A stretch of DNA of 64,000 bases from Caulobacter sp. GTDB taxonomy: Bacteria > Pseudomonadota > Alphaproteobacteria > Caulobacterales > Caulobacteraceae. The DNA lies in the NCBI RefSeq assembly GCF_017744445.1, contig NZ_JAGIBH010000169.1:113270-177269 (forward strand). The letters run 5' to 3'. The stretch's first letter is position 1. Each line of letters starts with the position of its first letter. Shown here in pieces: positions 16,342 through 24,350 of the stretch. The notes under the pieces were generated by a model. The model was not told the DNA's origin. It worked only from the letters and a program-made list of their open reading frames with translations, and did no database searches. The position numbers and the translations under genes were made by a program.

Positions 16342-17307
16342 TCAGCCCTTTTTGTAAGCGTCGGCCACGAACGCGACGGCCCGGACGATGTGGTCGGCGA
16401 AGCGCCGACCGATCAGCAGGGTGTGGCTGGCGGCCTCGACATGGTCGACCATGCCGTGCTGCGAACGACGCGCCGGGCCGGCCTGCATCTCCTTGCGCAG
16501 CTCGCGGCCCGCCACCGGACCGGCGGTGACCACGGCGACCGGCCACTTGGGATCGAAGTCCGGCTGCTGGGCGGCCTGGTCCGAGGCCTGCTTCCATAAC
16601 CCGACCTCCTCCGCCGCCGTGCGGTTATGACGACCGTTGGCGAAGGCCCAGCTCTTCTCGGCCTTGGCGGCCGGCGGCAGGTCGATCTTGTCGCCCAGGC
16701 GGGTGTGAACCAGCGGCTTGTACAGGCCCAGCGAGGCCCCGCGAGCCGCCCACTTCGAGGCCCTGGCAAAGGTCTTGATGAAGCCCTGCATGGACGGGTT
16801 CTGGGCGGCCTCGGGCGTGGCGGCGTCGACCAGGACGATACCGGCCACCTTGTCCGGATTACGCCCGGCATATTCGCGCAGGCGCAGGCCGGCCATCGAG
16901 TGACCGACCAGGATGTAGGGACCAGTCTCGCCGGACGCGGCGACCAGCTTCTCGAAGTCGGTGACGATGGCGATGCCGTCGCGCGGGCTGGGGCCCTTGG
17001 GCGAAAAGCCCATGCCTGCGCGGTCATAGGCGCACGAGCGCCAGCCGGCGGCGGTCAGGGCTTCCTGCGTACCGCCCCAGTCGGCCGCGAAACCGAAGGC
17101 GCCGGCCTCCAGCCAGATGACGGGACGATCGCTCCTGGGCCCTTCGCAGACCAGCCGCAGCATGCGCCCCGGCTCGATCTCGACCATCTGCCCCCGCATC
17201 TTGGGGGCGCCGGTGGCGCTGACGATACCGCCCACGGCGATGTACGAAACCAAAAGCAGGGCCAAGCCCGCGACGCCGCGACCGAGAAACTGGATCATGG
17301 CGTTCAA
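16342..17307 (-). CDS. Alpha/beta hydrolase, membrane-anchored
   Basis: A 321-residue serine hydrolase. Residues 10-32 form a signal anchor. The oxyanion region (IWLEAGAFGFAADW) is near residue 65, the nucleophile elbow GHSMAG near 138, and an acidic residue in IVLVDAATP follows; a histidine in VEAASHTLL near the end completes the triad. It should act outside the cytoplasm. The catalytic lid differs from known esterases I can recall, so the substrate is unknown. The gene is 36 bases upstream of the NatA-like gene on the same strand. Confidence 0.85.
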   Translation of the reverse strand: MNAMIQFLGRGVAGLALLLVSYIAVGGIVSATGAPKMRGQMVEIEPGRMLRLVCEGPRSDRPVIWLEAGAFGFAADWGGTQEALTAAGWRSCAYDRAGMGFSPKGPSPRDGIAIVTDFEKLVAASGETGPYILVGHSMAGLRLREYAGRNPDKVAGIVLVDAATPEAAQNPSMQGFIKTFARASKWAARGASLGLYKPLVHTRLGDKIDLPPAAKAEKSWAFANGRHNRTAAEEVGLWKQASDQAAQQPDFDPKWPVAVVTAGPVAGRELRKEMQAGPARRSQHGMVDHVEAASHTLLIGRRFADHIVRAVAFVADAYKKG

Positions 17308-17358
17308 TGTAGTGACGCTTTGTGACGCGTCGAGGCGCGTTGCACCGACGACGGAGCT

Positions 17359-18261
17359 TTAAGTGCTCGAACCCACCGATGCGCTCACCGCCTGGACGGC
17401 CGGCGCCGGAACCGTGGCGACCGGAATGGTGGCGCGAACGCGGCCGTTCTTCAGGCGGGCGACCTTGACGCCGCCAGCGGCCCCGGCCTTGGCCAGAACA
17501 CCCGGAGGCCATTTCGAGACCGTGGCCTTGTGCACCTTGCGCGAGACCCGGCCGGCGGCCTTCAGCGGCAGGTCCGAGGCGTCGGCGAAGCTGCGGTCCA
17601 GGAAGAAGGTCGGGTTCAGGGCCTTGTCGCCCTTGCGGATCTCGAAGTGCAGGTGCGAGCCGGTCGAGCGGCCCGAATTGCCGACGAAGGCGACTGTGTC
17701 GCCGCGATGCAGATAGGTCCCGCGCTTGACGCCCGTCGCCGGCTTGGCCAGGTGGGCGTAGAGGGTCGTCAGCCCTCCCTTGTGCATGACCAGCACGTAG
17801 CGGCCGTAGCTGGGCGACAGGCCCGTGGCCTTGACCACGCCGTCGGCGGCGACCTTGACCGCCGCCCCGCCGGGCGCGGCGATGTCCACGCCCTCATGCA
17901 GACGGCCGTTCTCTTCCCAGGGCAGTTGGCGCAGGCCGAACGGCGAGTTGATCACCCGGCCGGGCAGCGGCGCGGCGAACTGGAAGGCGGGCGGCGGCGT
18001 CTCGGGCTCGGCCTCTTCGACCGGCGGCGCGATGGGAACGATGGCTGGGGTCGGATCGGCGACGGGCGCGGTGCGCGCCACCCAGTCGCCCAGGGCCAGA
18101 GCCCCGTTCAGGGTTCCGGCCATGGCGGCGACGCCCAGCATGGTGAAGAACGCGACGCGCAGATGCTGGGGCGGGACTGCCAGGCTCTTGGAGATCAAAC
18201 CGCTTCCTCTTCGACGTTCGGTCAGGTCGAGAGGACCGCGCGCAGGCGGCTTTACTCTCAC
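17359..18261 (-). CDS. M23 (LytM) family peptidoglycan endopeptidase
   Basis: Cell-wall hydrolase of 300 residues started at GTG 18261. It has a cytoplasmic basic start, one transmembrane segment (about 35-58), a proline-rich linker (68-95) and a LytM domain. Zinc and catalytic residues are intact: H122 and D126 in HEGVD, H170 in LYAHL, H203 and H205 in HLHFE. It should therefore be an active enzyme rather than a degenerate activator. A basic C-terminal tail of about 75 residues follows. A near-consensus CtrA box lies 70 bases upstream. Confidence 0.9.
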   Translation of the reverse strand: MRVKPPARGPLDLTERRRGSGLISKSLAVPPQHLRVAFFTMLGVAAMAGTLNGALALGDWVARTAPVADPTPAIVPIAPPVEEAEPETPPPAFQFAAPLPGRVINSPFGLRQLPWEENGRLHEGVDIAAPGGAAVKVAADGVVKATGLSPSYGRYVLVMHKGGLTTLYAHLAKPATGVKRGTYLHRGDTVAFVGNSGRSTGSHLHFEIRKGDKALNPTFFLDRSFADASDLPLKAAGRVSRKVHKATVSKWPPGVLAKAGAAGGVKVARLKNGRVRATIPVATVPAPAVQAVSASVGSST

Positions 18262-18330
18262 ACCTGACCTTTCGGCTTGGTGAATGGCGGCGGTCTATGA
18301 AGGTCGCGTGAGGCGAAAACAGGGCGCAGC

Positions 18331-18346
18331 TTAACCATTCACTAAC
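18331..18346 (-). promoter_or_regulatory. Near-consensus CtrA box upstream of the M23 gene
   Basis: TTAA at 18331-18334, seven bases, then CTAAC at 18342-18346 (one mismatch to TTAAC). It is 70 bases from the M23 start and 190 bases from the divergent UrcA gene. Cell-wall hydrolases are frequent CtrA targets, but binding here is inferred. Confidence 0.4.
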
Positions 18347-18535
18347 CACGCGGCGTATCGCGGAGTCCATTACAGAAATAGACATTGAACATTACGCCAA
18401 GTTCATATCATTAAACGCGCGTCACTTCTTTAATTACACGTCATGAAGGAGACGTAACGGGACTTCGAGAACTCTGGACATTATTCAATATTCATCGGCG
18501 CACAAGAACAGCGCCCAACCAGAGGGATCTTCGAA

Positions 18536-18889
18536 ATGCGCAAGTTCATCATGAGCCTGACCACCGTCGCCAGCCTGAGCCTGGCCGCCGTCCCGGTCCT
18601 GGGCCTGACCCAAGCCGCCAACGCCGCCGAGCCCGGCGACCCCACCGTCACGGTCTCCTTCGCCGACCTGAACCTGGCCAAGCCCGCCGACGCCAAGATC
18701 TTCAAGGCTCGCCTGCAAGCCGCCGGCGAAACCGTCTGCCGCGCCAAGATGAACCGCGGCGAGCTGCAATCGACCGTCCGCGCCTGCATGACCGAAGCCC
18801 ATCAGGACGCCGAGCGCCAGCTGTCGCAGCGCCAACGTAACGCCCTGGCCTTGGCCAACACCGCCCCGGTCGAAGTCGCCGCCCAGTGA
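18536..18889 (+). CDS. UrcA family exported protein
   Basis: A 117-residue periplasmic protein with a clear signal peptide (residues 1-30, cleavage near ANAA/EPG). It then has the UrcA-type VSFADLNLAKPADAKIFKARL pattern and two cysteines (near 73 and 88) that could form a disulfide. The family is common in Caulobacter and relatives and has no known function. The 274-base upstream region is unusually AT-rich, with a good GGAG-like site, and a strong terminator follows. Confidence 0.85.
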   Translation: MRKFIMSLTTVASLSLAAVPVLGLTQAANAAEPGDPTVTVSFADLNLAKPADAKIFKARLQAAGETVCRAKMNRGELQSTVRACMTEAHQDAERQLSQRQRNALALANTAPVEVAAQ

Positions 18890-18952
18890 TCTTCGGCCCC
18901 ACGAACTTCAGTACCGCGTACCCCAAAACGCCCCACCTCCCCGCACCCCGCG

Positions 18953-18990
18953 ACAGAGGCCCCAGGTAACCCTGGGGCCTCTGTTTCGTT
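18953..18990 (+). terminator. Rho-independent terminator after the UrcA gene
   Basis: A 14-base-pair perfect stem (ACAGAGGCCCCAGG and its complement at 18971-18984) with a four-base loop, ending TTTCGTT. Confidence 0.88.
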
Positions 18991-19033
18991 AGGGGGATTG
19001 CGCAGGCAAGAAAACTAACGCCTGGATTGCACC

Positions 19034-19744
19034 ATGGCAGCGAATACAGACCTCCCAGCGGCTTTCAAATTTGTCCGCGCCGTTAGCATCAAGGCCCTTC
19101 AAGGCTATCGGCTGAACGTTGCCTTCTCCGACGGCTCGTCTGGGATCTGCGACTTCAGCAAAACGGTGATGTCCAGTGCCGAGATGGTCCAACCGCTACG
19201 CGACGAAGGATTCTTCAGCCGCGTCTTCCTAGAAGCAGGCGCGCCAACCTGGCCCAATGGTTACGATGTCGATCCCAGCAACATGCGCATCGGGCTGGTG
19301 CAAAGCGGCCTGCTTCGTGGCGGCAACGAGCCGCTTTTGATCAGGCTACCCTCGCCCGTCGCGGCGATCTTCAAGGCCGTTGAAGACCTGGAAAAGCTCT
19401 ATCCGGGCCGCAAGTTCACGCCCGATGGACACCTCGTCGGTTCCATTGGCGAGGTCATAGCCGCTGAGGCTCTGAGCCTCGTTCTTCACCCTGCATCGCA
19501 CCCCAGTCATGACGCCCATGATCCACGCACAGGACGCGATGTACAAATCAAGCTGACAGGCGGGAAATCCGTGTCGCTCTACGACACGTGCGATCGATTG
19601 GTCGTTCTAAGGGTACGCGACGCCGAGCATGCGGAGGTGGTCTACGACGGTGACGGTCATCCAGCGTGGGAAGCGGCCGGAGCGAAGCAGAAGAACGGAC
19701 AAAGGCGCATCAGCATCGCGAAGCTGAAACGCCTCATAACCTGA
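19034..19744 (+). CDS. DUF2442 - DUF6998-like (PD-(D/E)XK-type) fusion protein
   Basis: A 236-residue two-domain protein. Residues 13-85 resemble DUF2442 (VSIKALQGYRLNVAFSDGS, then DEGFFSRVFLEAG and WPNGYDVDP), a domain often found in small toxin-antitoxin-like pairs. Residues 90-236 resemble DUF6998, with candidate PD-(D/E)XK residues E140 (GSIGEVIAAEA), D160/D163 and Q171-K173 (QIK). This suggests a nucleic-acid-cutting or nuclease-derived domain. Base use is visibly less GC-biased than its neighbours, and it sits alone between two terminators, which fits transfer. Domain names are from memory and activity is inferred. Confidence 0.7.
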   Translation: MAANTDLPAAFKFVRAVSIKALQGYRLNVAFSDGSSGICDFSKTVMSSAEMVQPLRDEGFFSRVFLEAGAPTWPNGYDVDPSNMRIGLVQSGLLRGGNEPLLIRLPSPVAAIFKAVEDLEKLYPGRKFTPDGHLVGSIGEVIAAEALSLVLHPASHPSHDAHDPRTGRDVQIKLTGGKSVSLYDTCDRLVVLRVRDAEHAEVVYDGDGHPAWEAAGAKQKNGQRRISIAKLKRLIT

Positions 19745-19752
19745 TACGAAAA

Positions 19753-19785
19753 AAGGCCCCGGACATCGCCCGGGGCCTTCGTCGT
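19753..19785 (+). terminator. Rho-independent terminator
   Basis: A ten-base-pair stem AAGGCCCCGG / CCGGGGCCTT with a seven-base loop, then CGTCGTTCT. It lies between the DUF2442 fusion gene and the convergent pntB and can serve both. Confidence 0.85.
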
Positions 19786-19806
19786 TCTAGCGGTGATGAA
19801 GACGCC

Positions 19807-21225
19807 CTAGAGCCCCTTCACGATGCCTTCGACCATCTTCTTGGCGTCGGCGAACAGCATCATCGTGTTGTCTTTGAAGAACAGCTCGTTCTCCACGCCG
19901 GCATAGCCCGAGGACATGCCGCGCTTCACGAACAGGACCGTGCGGGCCTTCTCGACATCCAGGATCGGCATGCCGAAGATGGCGCTGGTCGGATCGGTCT
20001 TGGCGGCCGGGTTGGTGACGTCGTTGGCGCCGATCACGAAGGCCACGTCGGCGGTCGAGAACTCGCTGTTGATGTCCTCCAGCTCGAAGACCTCGTCATA
20101 AGGTACGTTGGCTTCGGCCAGCAGCACGTTCATGTGGCCCGGCATCCGGCCCGCGACGGGGTGGATGGCGTACTTCACCTCGACGCCCTCTTCCTTGAGC
20201 TTGTCGGCCATTTCGCGCAGGGCGTGCTGGGCCTGGGAGACGGCCATGCCGTAGCCCGGGACGATGATCACCTTGCTGGCGTTCTTCATGATGAAGGCCG
20301 CGTCGTCGGCCGAGCCCTGCTTGACGGGACGGGTCTCGACCTTGCCGCCGGGGCCGGCGGCCGCGGCGTCGGCGCCGAAGCCGCCCAGGATCACCGAGAC
20401 AAACGAGCGGTTCATGCCCTTGCACATGATGTAGGACAAGATCGCGCCCGACGAGCCGACCAGGGCGCCGGTGATGATCAGGGTGGTGTTTTCCAGCGTG
20501 AAGCCCAGGGCCGCCGCCGCCCAGCCGGAATAGCTGTTCAGCATCGACACCACGACGGGCATGTCCGCGCCGCCGATCGGGATGATCAGGGTGACACCGA
20601 TCAGCAGGCTCAGGGCGAAGATGCCCCAGAAGGCCCACTTGGCTTCGCCGCCACTGATCACCAGCACCACGATCAGGGCCACGATGGCGGCCGCGATCAG
20701 GATGTTCAGCAGGTGACGGGCCGGCAGCAGGATCGGCGCACCGCCCATGTTGCCATTCAGCTTGGCGAAGGCGATGACCGAACCGGTGAAGGTGATGGCG
20801 CCGATGGCCAGGCCCAGCGACAGCTCGATCAGGCTGTTGAGATGCACATGGCCGTCCTCGCCCACGATGCCATAGGCGGCGGGCGTGTAGATGGCGGCCA
20901 CGGCCACCAGGCAGGCGGCCATGCCGACCAGCGAGTGGAAGGCGGCGACCAGCTGCGGCATCGAGGTCATCGGCACCTTGCGGGCGATCACCGCGCCCAC
21001 GCCGCCGCCGACGGCGACGCCGCCGATGATCAGGCCCAGGGTGACGGCGTCCAGCGCGCCTTGGGTCCACAGGGTTGCCAGCACGGTGGCCACGGCGATG
21101 GCCATGCCGACCATGCCGTAGGTGTTGCCCTTGCGGCTGGTCTCAGGGCTCGAGAGGCCCCGTAGCGCGAGGATGAAGAGCACCCCGGAGACGAGGTACA
21201 GGATGGCGGCGAGATTGGCGTTCAT
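19807..21225 (-). CDS. pntB: NAD(P) transhydrogenase subunit beta
   Basis: Integral membrane subunit carrying the NADP(H)-binding domain III of the proton-translocating transhydrogenase, 472 residues. About eight or nine helices fill residues 1-260. The C-terminal domain contains IVPGYGMAVSQAQHALREMA and the NADP-binding GANDVTNPAAKTD. It drives hydride transfer from NADH to NADP+ using the proton gradient. It is the last gene of a three-gene operon (26-base gap to the previous gene). Confidence 0.97.
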   Translation of the reverse strand: MNANLAAILYLVSGVLFILALRGLSSPETSRKGNTYGMVGMAIAVATVLATLWTQGALDAVTLGLIIGGVAVGGGVGAVIARKVPMTSMPQLVAAFHSLVGMAACLVAVAAIYTPAAYGIVGEDGHVHLNSLIELSLGLAIGAITFTGSVIAFAKLNGNMGGAPILLPARHLLNILIAAAIVALIVVLVISGGEAKWAFWGIFALSLLIGVTLIIPIGGADMPVVVSMLNSYSGWAAAALGFTLENTTLIITGALVGSSGAILSYIMCKGMNRSFVSVILGGFGADAAAAGPGGKVETRPVKQGSADDAAFIMKNASKVIIVPGYGMAVSQAQHALREMADKLKEEGVEVKYAIHPVAGRMPGHMNVLLAEANVPYDEVFELEDINSEFSTADVAFVIGANDVTNPAAKTDPTSAIFGMPILDVEKARTVLFVKRGMSSGYAGVENELFFKDNTMMLFADAKKMVEGIVKGL

Positions 21226-21251
21226 GATGATGGTCCCCCTATCCCGGCCGC

Positions 21252-21584
21252 TTACTTCGACTTCTTCTTGTACATCGCCAGCATGCGCTGGGTGACCAAG
21301 AAGCCGCCGAAGATGTTGACCGCCGCGAAGGCCGCGGCGATCGCGCCGGCCCCCTTGGAGATCCAGGTCGAGCCGGCGATGGCGCCGCCGGCCAGGTCGG
21401 AATTGGCGCCATGCGCCGCGGCGGCCAGCAGGGCGCCGACGATGATCACCGACGAAATGGCGTTGGTCACGGCCATCAGCGGCGTGTGCAGCGCGGGCGT
21501 CACGCTCCAGACGACGTAGTAGCCGACGAAGATGGCGAGCACGAAGATCGCCAGACGGAACACTGTGGGGTCGACGGCTTCCAT
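21252..21584 (-). CDS. pntAB: Transhydrogenase subunit alpha, part 2 (membrane domain)
   Basis: A 110-residue membrane subunit that supplies the alpha-side helices of domain II. It shows an N-terminal helix (9-30), helices near 38-60 and 75-95, and the conserved AFAAVNIFGGFLVTQRML end. In three-gene transhydrogenases (as in Rhodospirillum rubrum) this part is separate from the NAD-binding part, as here. It lies between the other two pnt genes with 25-26-base gaps. Confidence 0.95.
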   Translation of the reverse strand: MEAVDPTVFRLAIFVLAIFVGYYVVWSVTPALHTPLMAVTNAISSVIIVGALLAAAAHGANSDLAGGAIAGSTWISKGAGAIAAAFAAVNIFGGFLVTQRMLAMYKKKSK

Positions 21585-21609
21585 GGGAGCCTCCCTTCTG
21601 TTGGTGCGC

Positions 21610-22752
21610 TTAGGCGGTCTTCAGGTTCGGATGGACGATCTCGCCGCCGCGCGTCACGACGGCGGCTTGCAGGATCTCGTCCTCGAAGTTGGGCTCGAAC
21701 GCGCCTTCCTTCGTGGTGAACAGGGTCGAGAGCGCCACCAGGTTGCGCGAATAGAGCGCGCTGGCGTCGGCGGCGATGCGGCCCGGCAGGTTGGCGTGAC
21801 CCAGGATCTTGGCGCCATTGGCGGTGACCACGGTCTCGTTCAGCTTGGCGCCTTCGACATTGCCGCCCTGCTCGATGGCCAGGTCGACCAGGATCGAGCC
21901 AGCCTTCATCGACGCCACCTGGGCGGCGCTGACCAGCTTGGGCGCCGCGCGGCCCGGGATCAGGGCCGTGGTGATGACGATGTCCTGCTTGGCGATGTGC
22001 GAGGATACCAGCTCGGCCTGCTTGGCCTGGTATTCCTTGGACATTTCCTTGGCGTAGCCGCCGGCGGTCTGGGCGTTCTTGAACTCTTCGTCCTCGACGG
22101 CCAGGAACTTGGCGCCCAGCGACTCGACCTGCTCCTTGGTGGCCGGACGCACGTCGGTGGCGGTGACCACCGCGCCCAGGCGACGAGCCGTAGCGATGGC
22201 CTGCAGGCCGGCGACGCCCACGCCCATGATGAACACCTTGGCCGCGGCGACGGTGCCGGCGGCGGTCATCATCATCGGCAGGGCCTTGCCATAAGCCTCG
22301 GCGCCTTCGATCACGGCGCGGTAACCGGCGAGGTTGGCTTGCGAGGACAGCATGTCCATCACCTGCGCACGCGTGATGCGCGGGATGAACTCCATGGCGA
22401 TCGCCGTGGCGCCGGCCTTGGCCAGGGCGTCCAGCGTTTCCTTGTCCTGGTATGGATTGAGGGCGGCCGCGACGATGGCGCCCTTCTTCAGGGCCGCGAT
22501 CTCGGCGGCCTCGGGCGCGCGCACCTTGAACAGCACGTCGGCGTCCTTCAGGGCGTCCTTGGCGGTCTTGGCGATCTTGGCGCCCGCCGCCTCGTAGTCC
22601 GCGTCGAGATAGGACGCGGCCGTCCCCGCCCCCGCCTGCACGACCACCGAGAAGCCGGCGGCGCCGAGCTTCTTGACGGTTTCAGGCGTGGCCGCGACCC
22701 GCGTCTCGTTCGCGCGGGTTTCTTTCGTGACGGCGATGACAGCCATCGGCAT
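21610..22752 (-). CDS. pntAA: Transhydrogenase subunit alpha, part 1 (NAD-binding domain)
   Basis: Soluble NAD(H)-binding domain I, 380 residues, related to alanine dehydrogenase. It begins VTKETRANETRVAATPETV and has the Rossmann segment FIMGVGVAGLQAIATARRLGAVV near residue 170, plus the mobile-loop region around LIPGRAAPKLVSAA. It is the first gene of the pnt operon. A cytochrome-oxidase subunit IV gene lies 118 bases upstream on the same strand. The start could also be the Met two codons in. Confidence 0.96.
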   Translation of the reverse strand: MPMAVIAVTKETRANETRVAATPETVKKLGAAGFSVVVQAGAGTAASYLDADYEAAGAKIAKTAKDALKDADVLFKVRAPEAAEIAALKKGAIVAAALNPYQDKETLDALAKAGATAIAMEFIPRITRAQVMDMLSSQANLAGYRAVIEGAEAYGKALPMMMTAAGTVAAAKVFIMGVGVAGLQAIATARRLGAVVTATDVRPATKEQVESLGAKFLAVEDEEFKNAQTAGGYAKEMSKEYQAKQAELVSSHIAKQDIVITTALIPGRAAPKLVSAAQVASMKAGSILVDLAIEQGGNVEGAKLNETVVTANGAKILGHANLPGRIAADASALYSRNLVALSTLFTTKEGAFEPNFEDEILQAAVVTRGGEIVHPNLKTA

Positions 22753-22870
22753 ACCCCTCCCCAGAGCGCTGTTTGCGCATCAGCATGGGGCGCTCTGTAG
22801 GGGATAGTCTTGCCTCTTGTCGAGGCACGACGTGCTGTTCAGGGAAAAATTATGCCGATGGCCACCGGTG

Positions 22871-23101
22871 TCAGTGGGCCGGAGCGGGCTTTTCCTTCAG
22901 GGACACCACGCCCAGAACCGTAAGCACCACGGCGGCGATAGCGCTACCAATGAAACCAGCCGGCGTGCAGAACAGCAGGGTGATGAAGAGCAGCAGGACC
23001 GCGACGGCCAGCGAGCCCCACTTGGTCATCTTGCCGAAGGCCTCGTAGGTGGCAGCTTGCTCTTGGATATCCATTTCACCGCGGTGATAGTCGCCGGCCA
23101 T
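22871..23101 (-). CDS. aa3-type cytochrome c oxidase subunit IV
   Basis: A 76-residue protein of the bacterial aa3 oxidase subunit IV family. A soluble start with the conserved MDIQEQAATYEAFGKMTKWG block is followed by two hydrophobic helices (about 29-47 and 51-68). It may stabilise the oxidase, although the other subunits are not nearby. It lies upstream of pntAA on the same strand, pairing respiratory and transhydrogenase functions. Confidence 0.88.
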   Translation of the reverse strand: MAGDYHRGEMDIQEQAATYEAFGKMTKWGSLAVAVLLLFITLLFCTPAGFIGSAIAAVVLTVLGVVSLKEKPAPAH

Positions 23102-23165
23102 GTGTCGTCCTTAAAAGAAAACGGAATTACCGAGGCCCGCCCGATACAACGGGGGCGTCCAGGGC

Positions 23166-24161
23166 TCAAGCGGGCGAATTGCCCCAGCCTTCCTTAAGGA
23201 ACCGGCTGCGTACGGTTTCGACGGCCTGATCTGTCGTGATGTCCGCGATTCGACCTCCGCCGCCGTCCAGGCGCGAGAGCCACTTTGAATAGGCGGGTAC
23301 GGGCGCGGTGCCCATCAGGCCCACGCACGGCGTGCCGACGGCGGCGGCGACGTTCAGCGCCCCCGAGTCGTTGCCCAGGAACCCCGCCGACAGCGAGATC
23401 AACGCCGCCGACTGGTCCAGCGGCAGATCGCAGGCCACGACATTGCCTGGCAGGTCGCCGATCGCGGCCTTGGCGGTCTCGGCCTCATGCGGTCCACCAA
23501 CCCAGAACACCGTGCCGAAGAGGTCGGAAAGCTGCCGGGCGGCCTCCGCGAAACGTTCGGCCGGCCAGGTGCGGGCGGGTTCGCTGGCGCCAATGCCGAG
23601 GCTGAGCCACGGGCCGGGCCGATCAGCGTATTTGGCACTCACGGCCGCGATGGCTTGGGGATCCAGCTTGAGCTGGGGCTCGCGGCTGGTCACGACCAGG
23701 CCGTGGGCCTTCTCGAAGGCCTCCAGCTTGTCGATCCGATGGGCGGGCCGCATGGCCTTGGGCAGGTATGGGCCGGTGGTCAGGAAACTCTCCTGGCCGT
23801 GGCCCAGGCCAAAGCCCCGCCGCTCGGGCACACCGGCCAGGAAGGCGGCGATGGCGGGGCGGTCGATCTTCTCCAGGATCCAGACGGCGCGCGGCTTCTC
23901 GGCTTTGCACAGCCGGTAGAAGTCCAGCGTCTCGCGCACGCCCTTCAGCTTGTCCTTGTAATGCGGGGCGTGCAGCACGCGCTCGACGCTGGGCTCGACC
24001 TTCAGCACCTCCGAGGCCCGACTGGACGGCCGCGCGACCAGCACGACCTTGCCCTCCGGCGTCGTCGCCGCGATCGCCCGGATCGTCGGCAGGTGCCACA
24101 TCAAGTCGCCAATCCCGCGATCGGGGGCGTAGACGAGGACAGGGCCTGGGGTGGTGCTCAA
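23166..24161 (-). CDS. Glycosyltransferase family 9 (heptosyltransferase-like)
   Basis: GT9 enzyme of about 331 residues, probably adding a sugar to lipopolysaccharide core or a related glycan. The N-terminal APDRGIGDLMWHLPTIRA and the donor-binding FLGNDSGALNVAAAVGTPCVGLMG are characteristic. The open frame continues to ATG 24257, but those 32 codons translate the family B repeat, so I start at TTG 24161 (LSTTPGPVLVYAPDRG); TTG 24173 is an alternative. The hydrolase gene upstream is separated by that repeat. Confidence 0.85.
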   Translation of the reverse strand: MSTTPGPVLVYAPDRGIGDLMWHLPTIRAIAATTPEGKVVLVARPSSRASEVLKVEPSVERVLHAPHYKDKLKGVRETLDFYRLCKAEKPRAVWILEKIDRPAIAAFLAGVPERRGFGLGHGQESFLTTGPYLPKAMRPAHRIDKLEAFEKAHGLVVTSREPQLKLDPQAIAAVSAKYADRPGPWLSLGIGASEPARTWPAERFAEAARQLSDLFGTVFWVGGPHEAETAKAAIGDLPGNVVACDLPLDQSAALISLSAGFLGNDSGALNVAAAVGTPCVGLMGTAPVPAYSKWLSRLDGGGGRIADITTDQAVETVRSRFLKEGWGNSPA

Positions 24162-24179
24162 GCGGGATCTCAACGCGAA

Positions 24180-24350
24180 AACCCTCTCTCTTTGAGAGAG
24201 GGAGGGGCCCGCCGCGAAGCGGTGGGAGGGTGAGAGGTTATAGTCTCGCAGAACCAAGCGCCGATAGGGCTTCTCCGGCCAGCGGTGAAACCTCTCACCC
24301 TCCCACGCCTGCGGCGTGGGCCCCTCCCTCTCTCTATGAGAGAGGGTTTT
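24180..24350. repeat. Intergenic inverted repeat, family B copy 1
   Basis: Two arms of about 60 bases in inverted orientation, each with a CCCTCTCTC/GAGAGAGGG hairpin and a second hairpin, separated by a unique spacer of about 50 bases. It lies between two minus-strand genes. Copy 2 is at 39137. Confidence 0.9.

Noticed and set aside
23626..23645. TGGCAC sequence inside the GT9 gene as a sigma-54 promoter
   Set aside because: The -12 element (TTGC) is absent at the right distance and it lies within coding sequence.
24180..24350. Family B repeat as an insertion sequence
   Set aside because: It is only about 170 bases, encodes no transposase and has no visible target-site duplication.
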